Source: Edaphochlamys debaryana
Lineage: Eukaryota; Chlorophyta; Chlorophyceae; Chlamydomonadales
Assembly: GCA_016858145.1 (NCBI GenBank)
Contig: JAEHOE010000036.1
Location: 558,001-622,000 of the forward strand
Length of the DNA stretch: 64,000 bases
Direction of reading: 5' to 3'
The position numbers and the translations under genes were made by a program. The notes below the pieces were generated by a model. That model did not search any database. It was not told the origin of the DNA and worked only from the letters and a program-made list of their open reading frames with translations. Of this stretch, positions 12,901-21,886 are shown one piece after another; positions within the stretch are counted from its first letter, which is position 1; each line of letters starts with the position of its first letter.

Positions 12901-13213
12901 GCGCGCCGCGGACAGGGGGAAGAGCGGGGGGCGGCGGACGCAAGGCTGGCTCCGCCGCGGAGCCACGGGCTGCTGCGTCGGCACCCCAACGTCAACGTCG
13001 AGGTTCCTCGCAAGCGCAAACCCAAGATTCCCCACCGCCCACGTAGAGACTCGCCTTCTTGGGTAGCAAGGCACAGCCCACACGAAGCAGACGCCTCGCT
13101 TTCTGCTTGGAGGGACCACTTGGTCCAAGCCCAGGCCCATGCCTTCCGGCTGCGGCGCGATTTGGGCCAGTAGACCATAATCCTGGCCCGACATTCCCGT
13201 CTTGTTCAGCCAT
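9945..13213 (-). CDS. ITPK: Inositol-tetrakisphosphate 1-kinase / inositol trisphosphate 5/6-kinase (ITPK)
   Basis: ITPKs phosphorylate inositol tris- to pentakisphosphates with an ATP-grasp fold, on the route to InsP6 and pyrophosphates. Model: 560 residues from ATG 13213, exons 13213-13043, 12847-12799, 12679-12633, 12412-12370, 12046-11904, 11592-11353, 11187-10608 and 10354-9945. Family landmarks occur in order: VGCALLPKKASLY (about 46-58), LELFLLDHTRPLLDQ, DAIVHKLRPSKG, the WEANLEQYV segment, PLLVKPL, VVQQFVEHGGVMFKVYV (central ATP-grasp strand), FNFDLI and VVDINYFPG (Mg-ATP site), then KIPDFEEVFIDFL. Typical enzymes have 320-400 residues. The excess is an N-terminal leader, an Ala/Pro/Glu-rich insertion at about 280-370 between the ATP-binding and metal-binding motifs, and an acidic Gly-rich tail after about residue 444. 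The start is the first ATG of the open first exon. It is divergent from the DUF1214 gene, 427 bp away. Confidence 0.88.
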
Positions 13214-13640
13214 GTACGCGGGGAGCTCTGGCCCCGTTTGTTCCGACTATAGTCCCTTCCTCTTGCCCTGGCCTGCGCTCTTGTGCCCACAGTCTATGTC
13301 GACAACTCTCCAGTGTTGTAACTCGCATTGCGTGCCCGCTGGCCGGGGCGGGCCGCAGGCCGGGTGGCCGGTCCCGAGTTGGGTTAGCGAGAGGTTGCAG
13401 GGCTCTTGGTGATAAGATTGCAGAAGGTGGCTGTCGGTGTGCGTGTCGTGATAGCGGTATCGGGGTAACTCGCGCGAGCTTGTGTCTGCAAATTGCCAAA
13501 AAACAGATGCGAAGGTATCTTTGTCTCGAGCCCGTAATTGACTCGGCCCGCCTCACCTCAAGTGCCCCCTCCGCACGAACAACACAAGCCCGTGATGCCT
13601 GTGCACTAGGGCGGACTTAGGCGTGACAAGTTTGCCAATC
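13214..13640. promoter_or_regulatory. Divergent promoter region between ITPK and the DUF1214 gene
   Basis: The two start codons face away from each other across 427 bp, so both 5' UTRs and promoters must lie here. I see no clear TATA box or other known element. Confidence 0.6.
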
Positions 13641-16600
13641 ATGCCCGGTGCGCTCCGCCTTCTCCTGGTCAAGTGCCTGGGCTTCGCAGTCAAAGGCCTG
13701 TACAAGTTTGCGTTTTTGTTGCGCCTTTTTGTTGGCGTTCTGGAGCGGGATGCTGCGCGGGGTGGCACTGCCACCGACCAGCACCAGCGGCGCGTTGACG
13801 AAGGTAAGTCCTTGACCTTCGTGATGCGCGAACATGAGTGACGGGGCGGTATCGGGAGGGGTATACTGTGCGGGCGTGGGTCGGTGGGCGGGGGATCTGG
13901 CGCGCTTTTGGGCCCTGGGATGCGTGGGGCCGTCCGTGGCTTCCAGCACCCGGCCTTCTGTTGATCTCGGGCCTACTTGAAAGCAACTCCCCTGGCCACA
14001 CATGCGCAGGCACAGCATGGATCGAGTTCTGCGACAGCCTCAAAGGCAAGACCGGGAACAGGACACGCTCGTGGTTGGCAGCAAGGGTCCGCATGCACCC
14101 TCTGAGGGCGCCTTCCGGCGGGGAGCTTCTTTGCTCGAAACAGCCCTGTCACCCGCACGCCCCAGGCCTGGCGGACTTTGTCATGATCGGCCAGCCTCGC
14201 GGTACGGCAGCCACTGCACCGTCAGATGGGTCGGCAGCAGTGGACCCGCTGGACCGAGTGGAGGGCATCCGGTATCTGACACGCGTCATGCGCGGAGGTG
14301 AGGCTGCGGTGGACACCAGAACACACATCCCGCCCAGCGCCTACTCAAAGATGCGGGCATACCTCTGGGTAGCACTAAGGCTCTGCAGCCGGCCTGCAGC
14401 GCCATTCTCTCGCAGCGGCAGGGGTGCTCGCGCTGCCCCGTCGCGGCAGGGGGCCGTCGGGCCCGTTACAACTTCAGTACCAGGCCGGAGCCCAGGCTGC
14501 CTCCTCCGCGCCCCGCCCCAGGCCTGGAGGCCTTCATGGACGGCTGGGACCCCGCATGGCCCGTGCTGAGGTCGCTGCCGTACAACGTGAGCTTGGGCGG
14601 GAAACGTCAAAGGGCCCTTCGTTGACCGCAGGCCCCGTGGCGGACGCCTGCACAACCCATGCCTACCACCGCCCTCGCACCGCTCTGCTACCAGGGCTAT
14701 GTGCGGTGCTGTCGTCCATTGTTAGCTCGGGAGCAGACTTGCTGCCTCAGCCCCGCAACCGAGTGCTCCCGCCACGGTGTCCTGCAGGTGAAGCTGGGTG
14801 CCGACAACCCTGATAACCTCTACATGTACGGCACGGTGTCTGGCGCATACGAGTACCGCCTGTACGGCAAGCGGAACACCGTAACGTACTTCTCCATCGG
14901 TGAGGCCCCCGCTAACAGTCGATGGGTGTCTGGCCCGTAGCAAAGTAGGGTGAGAGGGCAATCCTGTGACCCTGATGCTCTGGGCTTGGGCACGTTCAGC
15001 CGCGCCTTGAGATCTGGCATCAAGAGGAGGGGTGGCGGTCTTGGTCTGGTGCTGAGGTCCCTCTCACACCACTTTGGCCCTCGGCGCCTGACGCGTGGCC
15101 TTCCTGGCAGGCTGCTACTGTGGCAGCCGCCCCGGCCAGGGCTCTTCCAAGCCCTCGCACCTGGATAGCTCCCGCCTCGTGACCAAGCCAGACGGCAGCT
15201 TCGAGGTGAGCCCCTGCAGCAGCCTCCACTCCGCCACACGTCCATCCGCTCCGCCCCCCAAACCCCCTTGCCCCCAGCCTCCAACCCCGTCCCTGCCCCA
15301 CAAACCCCACGCCGCAGGTGTTCCTCACGCCCACTCCCCGCGGCGACAACTGGCTGCCGCTGCCCCCCGACGCCAGCCGCATTGTGGTGCGACAGACCTT
15401 CCTGGACCGCACCGCGGAGGCCCCCGCTGACGTGGCCATAGAGCGCCTGCCCCTGGCGGGGGCCGTGAGGGTTGCGGGGGAGCAGCAGGCGGGCGGAGCG
15501 GGGTTGGCAGAAGGCAAGGCGGCCGCAGGGAGTGCGGGGGCGACGGGCGCGGCGAGTGTGCCCCTGGTGGATGCTGAGGGGCGGGAGAGCAAGCCGGCGC
15601 TCACGGCAGGACAGGTACGTCTGCTGGGCGTGTTGGCGCTGAGCTGTGGTGTCGCTTTGTTGGGTGCTTCCTGGATAGCTGGCTTGCAATCCCAGGCAGG
15701 TTGTCCTGAAAGTTTAGACGACGGCCTGCACTCGCTTGCAGGTGGTTGCCGGTCTGGCCGGTGCGTCCGTCTTCATCGCTGGCTCGATCCACCAGTTCCA
15801 GGCCTGGAGCCGCCAGGTGGGCAAACAAGCGGACAGGACGATGTCACAAAAGTTCCCAATGACCTTGAGATTCTTGAGGGTTGCTTTGCGCCGGCCTACC
15901 CTATCGACAGCCCTAGCGGTGCCGGTCTCACGCTTCCCGTGGGCTGCACCGCCCTCCTCCCACCACCGCCCCCTCCCCAGTTCGCCTCCCGGCCCAACAC
16001 GCTGTTCACGCTGGACCACGACGCCTACATGAGCGCCTGGGCCGACCCCGCCATCCACTTCTTCCACGGCTACTGGCGCCTGGGCCCGGGCCAGGCGCTG
16101 CTGATCCAGGCGGGTGGAGAGGGGCGCACTGGCAGAGGAACACCGGGTCACTGGGCGCTTGCCAGGCGGTGTCAGCCGTCGTGAGGCTCGGATGGTTGAG
16201 GCCTGGTCTGCGTAGCAGTGCGGGTGACGCAAATTCACGACGGCCCCGCTGCACAGGTGACGCCACCGGACTGCCCCTACTGGAACTTCCAGCTGTGAGT
16301 GTCTGGCGGGTGCGGGTGCAGTCGCACGCCCCAGTCACTGCTGCTTCTACTGCCGCCACCACCATCCCCGTCACCCCACCGCATGCCCCCACCCTGGCCG
16401 CCCCGCCCCCTACCCTCCGCAGCGACAACTGGTGGATGGAGAGCCTGGACTACGTCGCCCACCCGGCCACCACCACCAACAAGGCCACCGCCGCCCGCAT
16501 GCCGGACGGCTCCGTGTGCCTCGTGGTGGCACACGCAGACCCCACGCGGCCACCCGCCAAGGTACGGCTGCGGGGGGGCTCTCAAGCTGGCCAGGTCAGG

Positions 16601-17163
16601 CAGGACCGAGACACAAGCTTGAGTTTGCCTAGGTCTATGTGCTTGGGCAAGACCCTCGGGCAACCTGTCGCATGGCATAACGCATCGGAGGGTCAGGTGT
16701 TTACTACCGCCGTTCGCCCTTTGCTACCCGTTCCGCAGGCCTCTGCCGCAGCCACCGGTGCCCTGCAGCCGTCACCCAATGGCAAGGCGGCAGCGGCTGG
16801 GACGGCTGAGGGCTCGGCAGCACCCGTCAGCCTAGTCGGGCTTCTAACCGAGCCCCTGCTCAAGGGTGGGACATTTGCGCTGCCCCGGATGACGAGGGTG
16901 GCTGCTGCACTGCCTCTGCCCGGCCTTCTCATGCAGCGCCCTCCTTGCCACCAGTCTATTCTCATTGAAGCACCCCTCACACACAGCCCGCTCGCCTTTT
17001 GCTTCCAGGCGTGACGTGGATCGACACCGCCCACCACTCGCACGGGACCATGGGCTGGCGCTGGGTGCTGGCCACGTCCCATCCCGTGCCTCGCTGCCGG
17101 GTGTTGGCGCTGGGGGCGCCCCTGGCGGAGGCCATTCGGGAGGGCGTGGCCGCCGCCCCCTGA
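13641..17163 (+). CDS. DUF1214-domain protein with an N-terminal membrane anchor
   Basis: DUF1214 proteins are mainly bacterial, often next to DUF1254; their biochemical role is unknown. Model: 520 residues, exons 13641-13803, 14010-14045, 14166-14297, 14522-14586, 14788-14899, 15111-15205, 15318-15614, 15742-15816, 15981-16109, 16257-16294, 16423-16561, 16739-16865 and 17009-17163. Family-like strings run in order: AWIEFCDSLKG, RVEGIRYLTRVMRGGLEAF, GADNPDNLYMYG, SYEYRLYG-like beta segment (AYEYRLYGKRNTVTYFSIG), DNWLPLPPDASRIVVRQTFL, FFHGYWRLGPGQALLIQ, YWNFQLDNWWMESLDY and WIDTAHHSHGTMGWRW near the C-terminus. Residues 5-35 are hydrophobic and may be a signal anchor. An Ala-rich linker interrupts the region encoded by 15318-15614. 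Introns starting at 14046 and 16110 use GC donors; the first is chosen because it restores the family spacing, and reading through it is also open. Confidence 0.8.
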
Positions 17164-18329
17164 GCGCTGTGGAGCAGCTGGGAGGGCCGTCGGGCTGTCG
17201 TTGGCTGGTTGGGGGGGAGGGGTGGGGGTGGGGTTGCGTAGGCGCCAGAGAATTGTGTTCCTGGTAGCTCTCATTGTGAGTGTCCACATCCTTGTGCATA
17301 TACGTTATGATGTGATGCCAAGCACATTGGGGCCATTCTCTATGCTCGTGGCAGATGCGACTTGTCTGTGAGGCAAGTTGGGCGGCGGCACACTTGAGAC
17401 TGATTTGGGGGTGGGGTCGGGCGGAGGAGCCGGCGGCGTCAGGTGGGCATCTGCGGGGGGCGGCGGCGGTCGGCGGGCCGTAGGCACTTGCGGCGACCGA
17501 CTCGAGATGGTGCTGGGATATGCAACTATCTTGAAGCCTCGGTCGGCTCCAGGGTCCAGGCGCGCGGCGCCCAGGGTCTCGAGCGTCATCAGGTGGAGCT
17601 TGGGCAGGGCAGCGCAAGCATCTGCGGCCGCTGCGACCAACAAGCACCTGCCTTTTCCGTACGCTGTGATTTGCTCGGGACGAGCGTGAGGCCAGCTCTA
17701 GGCCCTGGGCGCAGCAGACGACGCCATACAACACCCAGCGTCACCCATGCGTGCTTCCCACGCTTCCACCACTAGACGCGACACACTCCAAGCGCTCATC
17801 CCCTCAAAGGGGGCTCGCAGCACACCCAAAGCCGCTGTGCTAGTCTGGCTCAAGGTTGTCAACGCTTCTGCATAGGAGGCCAAAGCGGTAAGCAGCGCAG
17901 CGCCGCAAGCGACGTCTGAACGTAGGGTCGGTCGCGCTGGGGCTGGTCCGCGCGGTCGCCCTCAGCTCCTCGCTTGCGGGCAAGGGCCGCGCGCTGGTGC
18001 CTTGCCTGTCCCTTGTTGAAGCGGGGGGGGGGGAGGGGGGGTCAGGCACGTCCGCTCCGGCGCTCCCTGCCTCCCTGTCCCTTCCTGCCGGGAGTTTGAC
18101 CCGGGGCGGTCTAAGACGACTGGCATGGATGCGTTCAGCAGGCTCACTGAGCGTGACCCCAGCATGGCAGGGGTGGTGGGAGAGGGGCGTTGCGGGGATT
18201 GGCCGTCGCCGTGGGCAAGCAACTCTACAACCGTTCGCTCCAGTTTGTATACATAGCGCCACTTCTATACCGATGCCGCATTAAGTTGGCAAAGACGCTG
18301 ACACAGGGAGCGACTTGCATTCGCGCCGC
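17164..18329. other. Intergenic region, half of it occupied by an interspersed repeat
   Basis: It lies between the DUF1214 gene stop and the phosphopantetheinyl transferase start, both on the plus strand. Bases 17470-18022 are one copy of the repeat found again at 31461-32009. I found no TGTAA signal after 17163, so the 3' end of the upstream gene is undefined. Confidence 0.6.
17470..18022 (-). repeat. Interspersed repeat, copy 1 (553 bp)
   Basis: This stretch matches the reverse complement of 31461-32009 almost base for base. The visible differences are a few substitutions and a 7-bp deletion in the other copy near the sequence ggctccag. Similarity stops abruptly at both ends. I see no clear target-site duplication or shared terminal inverted repeat. 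Short frames inside (for example one reading SYAEALTTLSQTSTAALGV) occur in both copies but resemble no protein family I know. It is probably a non-autonomous transposable element or a fragment of one. Confidence 0.85.
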
Positions 18330-21274
18330 ATGGCAAGCTTCATGCCGCTTGTACCCAGCAGCTCCGAGCTGCAGCTGTATGTCAACCAGAGCTCTAGGCA
18401 TTGTGGACTGCACGCTCTTGACTGCCGGCGTCCACGCATGGCCGCGCGAGCGGCAGCCTCGCGCCTGCGACCCGCCTGCCTTAGCGCCTTAGGCAAGCAG
18501 CGTGAGCAGCTTGCAAGCTGTCTTGCAGCAGAGCCTTGCAACGCGGGTGCCGGAGGTGCCGCGTGGTGCGGGCCATCCAGCCCCAGCCCCCTCTGGCGCC
18601 TCCGGCCTTCTCAGCCAACAGCATGGCAGCCCCAGCGCCGCACACAGTGCTCTTCTGTATTGTGCAGTACGGCTGAGGGTCACGCTGCTAGCACTGCTCA
18701 GGCCCTTGGCGACTTCCGCCCGCAAGGCCCTGCGGACCAGCCCCCGCCGACGCTTGCCGAGAGGCGGTCGGCATCGAGTCACCCAGCTGCCAAAGCCTGG
18801 CAGCGCACGACGCCCCTGGGGCAGGGCCGGCTCCAAGTGTGGTGGACCCCGCTGGATGAGGTGAGGCTACAGCTGCGCACGCCACCACCCTGCGTGGCTG
18901 GCGAGCATCCCGGGGCCTACCCTGTCTCCTTGTGCTCCGGCCTGCCTCTGCGTGCACCATGACCCATGCGGGCTCCTTCCCGCCTCCCCTCAGGCGTCCA
19001 CCTGCGCCCCCGACCTGACGGAGCGCTACGCCGCCTGCCTCCCGCCCGCGGACCGGGCGTCAGTGGCGTCCAGCGCCTCTGCGGCGGTAGCAGCGCGGCG
19101 CACTGCCGCCAGGGCCCTGGCGCGCCTGGTGCTGTCCCGGGCAGCGGACTCGGAGGCAGTTTGCGGCACGGCAGGCGGGGGTGGCGGCGCGGGCCCGCAG
19201 GCGGACCGCGGGCAGGCGGGAGGTGGCAGTGGTGGGAACGGCTGCACGGGTGCCTCGTCGGTCGGCGATGGGCATGCTGTTGAGGAGGAGGCTCAGGCAC
19301 TCGGAGCCCGGGTAAGCGGGCAGTGTTGAGGGTCATGCACGGTAATGAGACCGGCTCTCTGGAAGGCCTCTGCGGGGAACCTTGAGGCTGCCTCCGCATC
19401 CATTTCAATGGGGAGCACGTGCGAACGTGTCCAAAGGCCGCGGCGAGGGCGGGGCACCAACGCGACATGACGCTGTGCTGCAGATAGGACCAGCCCTCGC
19501 CCCAGGCCTTAGGTTGCCAGCCCTTTCGCCTCCACCCGCTGCGCTGCCGCGCAGGCGCTCCGCTTCCGCCTCTCCGCCCACGGCAAGCCCCACCTGCTGC
19601 ACCGCCCCGGCTGGCCCACGCTCCGACACAACCTCACCCACACTGCCGACATGGCTGGTGAGCGCTGTAGCCGCACTCAGCCATGGCCTGATGCAGGGTA
19701 CGGGCCTGGCGCTTCAAGGTCCGGCCCTTGAGGTCGTAGCGCAGCGGGCACTTCCTGCTCGTGCATGGCTGCTACCACATACCGTAGCAGCCACTGAGAC
19801 ATTGGCGCGTGCCCCCTGCATTTGCGTGGCCCGCGGCTGCAGGCGTGGCAGTGCTTCACGAACCGCCGCGGGACCCCGCATCGTCGTCAGCGCCCTCCAC
19901 GTCGTACGATGTGCCGTACGGCGTGTCGTACAGCGTGGGCCTGGACGTGGAACGCTTGGACCGGGCGCCCAAGGACCCACTGGCGATCGCGCGGAGGCGC
20001 CTGGCACCGGGCGAGCTGGCGCAGCTGGAGGGTGGGTGGGGCTGTTGTGCGCAACGGGGTGCACTCCCCGACGCTTGGCGATGCGTGAATGCTCCAGGGC
20101 GGGACCGCCAGCATGGGGTGTCACAGCCTGGCTGGTGCATGGTTAGGCGTGGTCCCTTGAGCATTTCCCGCTGGCCTTCCGTATGGACCCCCCCCCCCGC
20201 ACACAGCCCTTCCCGACCCCGAGGCTCGGCGCCAGCGCTTTGTGGCTCTGTGGACGCTCAAGGTGGGACAGCGAAACTACGCAAGCCGGATGAACATGAG
20301 TTGATGAGCTGTCCTGGGGCACGCCGCCATCCCCTGGCGTATGCAGTGCTTCACCCTGCGCTGCCTGACCCTCGGGTCCTGGAACCCCGCCCGCTGCTGC
20401 GCTGCAGGAGGCGTACGTCAAGGCGCGCGGAAGCGGCATCAGCGCTCCGCCGGGGCTCAAGGGCTTCGAGATAGGCGAGTGTAGCATGAGTTGGTGCTGG
20501 GCTGTGGGCACGTCCCGTCACGCCTCTGGCTACATCGTTACAACCCGTCTCGCTTGCTGTGGCCGCACCTCCCCCTCTCTCCACCCCGCAGGCTTCGCCG
20601 ACCTCTCCCCAGCGCAGCGGCACGAGCTGGCGGCCGCCTGCGGGCAGTCCGGCAGCCTGGCCCCCGCCGCCCAGGCCATCACCCTCCGCCACGTCACGCC
20701 CGCGCCTGCGCCCACTTCCACGGCCACGCAGGACCCAGCGTCGCCTCTGCCAAGCAGCGCAGGCACTGCCGCGGCCGGCCCCACGGGGACCTCTGGCCCT
20801 CTGGCGGAAGCCTCGGCCCCGGCCCGTGCGACTGTGACCTCTCCTGCGGAGACTGCCGCTGGAGCGCTGGGCTTGACGGCATCAGCCGGTGGCTCCGTGA
20901 ACGGAGCGGTTGGGGCGGGGCTCGCAGGGCCGGGGCGTGAGGGTGTGCGGTCGTGTCTGGTGGAGATGGGGCCGCCGGAGGCCGCGTCCTACGGCTTCCT
21001 GCTCTTCCAGCCCACGCCCCACCACATCGCTGCGGTTTGCGTGGCGGCGCGGTGGTGTGTGGTGGGGGCGGCAGAGGGGCCTGGGGCGGGGCGAGGGGGC
21101 TGTGAGGGCGAAGATGGTGGTGAGGAGTGCGGTGTGGCGGAGGTGGAGCCGGGGCTGGGGCTGCCGCCCGTGCCGTCGCTGACGGCGGCTGTGGAGCAGT
21201 GGTGGTGCGTGCCGCTGGCGGCGCAGCGGCGGCTGGCGGGGGCCGAGGTGACGTTGCTGGGGCTCACACCTTGA
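18330..21274 (+). CDS. 4'-phosphopantetheinyl transferase, Sfp/HetI type, probably organelle-targeted
   Basis: The enzyme moves phosphopantetheine from CoA to a serine of acyl or peptidyl carrier proteins. Model: 648 residues from ATG 18330, exons 18330-18860, 18994-19311, 19555-19657, 19843-20031, 20207-20262, 20408-20474 and 20592-21274. The first 170 residues are rich in Arg, Ala and Ser, like an algal transit peptide. Then come VWWTPLDE (about 170-177, the N-terminal strand of the family), an ARALARLVLSRA helix, RFRLSAHGKPHL followed by NLTHT (usually NxSHT), VGLDVERLDR (the GVDVE metal site, about 352) and FVALWTLKEAYVKARGSGIS (the WxxKEAxxK motif, about 391-410). A GC donor ends exon 6. 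The last exon adds about 225 residues of mostly Ala, Gly and Pro linker around a short conserved-looking beta segment, ASYGFLLFQPTPHHIAAVCV. Normal Sfp proteins have 220-250 residues, so this one is greatly enlarged. A later Met at 18438 is a possible alternative start. Confidence 0.85.
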
Positions 21275-21650
21275 CGGCTGCACGCGTGTCTTGGTTGGGA
21301 CATTGACCCGGAAGTGCGACGGGGGATGCAGCTGAACGTGACCAGAGTTAGGCTAGAGCTTGGCTTGCGCACGGCGCATGGCAGGCGCATGGCCCGCAGA
21401 AACGGAGGGAAGCCGGCGGTTGGCGCTTGGTCTTCCTCTCCGGCTCTTTCATGTGCTGTGTAGCCACTGCGCCCTTGCCGGGGGACGGTGCAAGCCGCAG
21501 GCCCACAGGACTGCGACTCCGGCGATGACGCCAAGGGCCTTTCATGGCGCCCCATCAAAGAGCCCCGCTCGCACTTAAGCGCCCCGCCTCCCTCGCTTAT
21601 CCATAACCAAACACCTGCTGCTTCGGCATCGGCACGCTTCCTTGGCCTAC
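21275..21650. other. Intergenic gap or 3' UTR
   Basis: This 376-bp gap lies between the transferase stop and the small ORF. It holds no TGTAA signal, so the transferase transcript may run through the small ORF to the signal at 21844. The stretch just before 21651 is pyrimidine-rich and could be the small gene's promoter and 5' UTR. Confidence 0.45.
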
Positions 21651-21812
21651 ATGGCCGCTCTTGCTCGCGTGAGCGCCCCGCTGGCGTCACACGTCGACTA
21701 CACCCCCGCCCGGAGCAAGGAGATGCGCCAGCACGGCGCCACCAAGTATGAGGGCACCGGCACCGCGAAGAAGAGCATGATGAAGGTGCTCAAGGACGGC
21801 GCCTCCAACTGA
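21651..21812 (+). CDS. Small conserved-looking protein, 53 residues, unknown function
   Basis: This single-exon ORF was not long enough to stand out by length. It has an ATG in good context after cttggcctac, strong algal codon preference throughout, a TGA at 21810-21812 and a TGTAA signal 32 bp later. The product is basic and hydrophilic, begins MAALARVSAPLASHVDYTPA and ends in a Lys-rich stretch (AKKSMMKVLKDGASN). There is no signal peptide or membrane span, and I do not recognise a family. The alternative is that it is a chance ORF in the 3' UTR of the phosphopantetheinyl transferase, because no poly(A) signal separates the two. Confidence 0.6.
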   Translation: MAALARVSAPLASHVDYTPARSKEMRQHGATKYEGTGTAKKSMMKVLKDGASN

Positions 21813-21843
21813 GGGTGGGGTGTGTGGAGGCAGAGTTGATCTG

Positions 21844-21848
21844 TGTAA
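21844..21848 (+). terminator. TGTAA poly(A) signal of the small gene
   Basis: It lies 32 bp after the small gene's stop codon and could also serve the transferase upstream, which has no signal of its own. Confidence 0.55.
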
Positions 21849-21881
21849 GCCTTGATGGAATGCTTTGCTCTGCTCTGTGCT

Positions 21882-21886
21882 TTACA
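21882..21886 (-). terminator. Minus-strand TGTAA, possible poly(A) signal of the chromatin gene
   Basis: It is the first minus-strand TGTAA seen after the stop at 24587, and it sits about 34 bp from the opposing plus-strand signal. The implied 3' UTR is 2.7 kb, so the assignment is weak. Confidence 0.3.
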
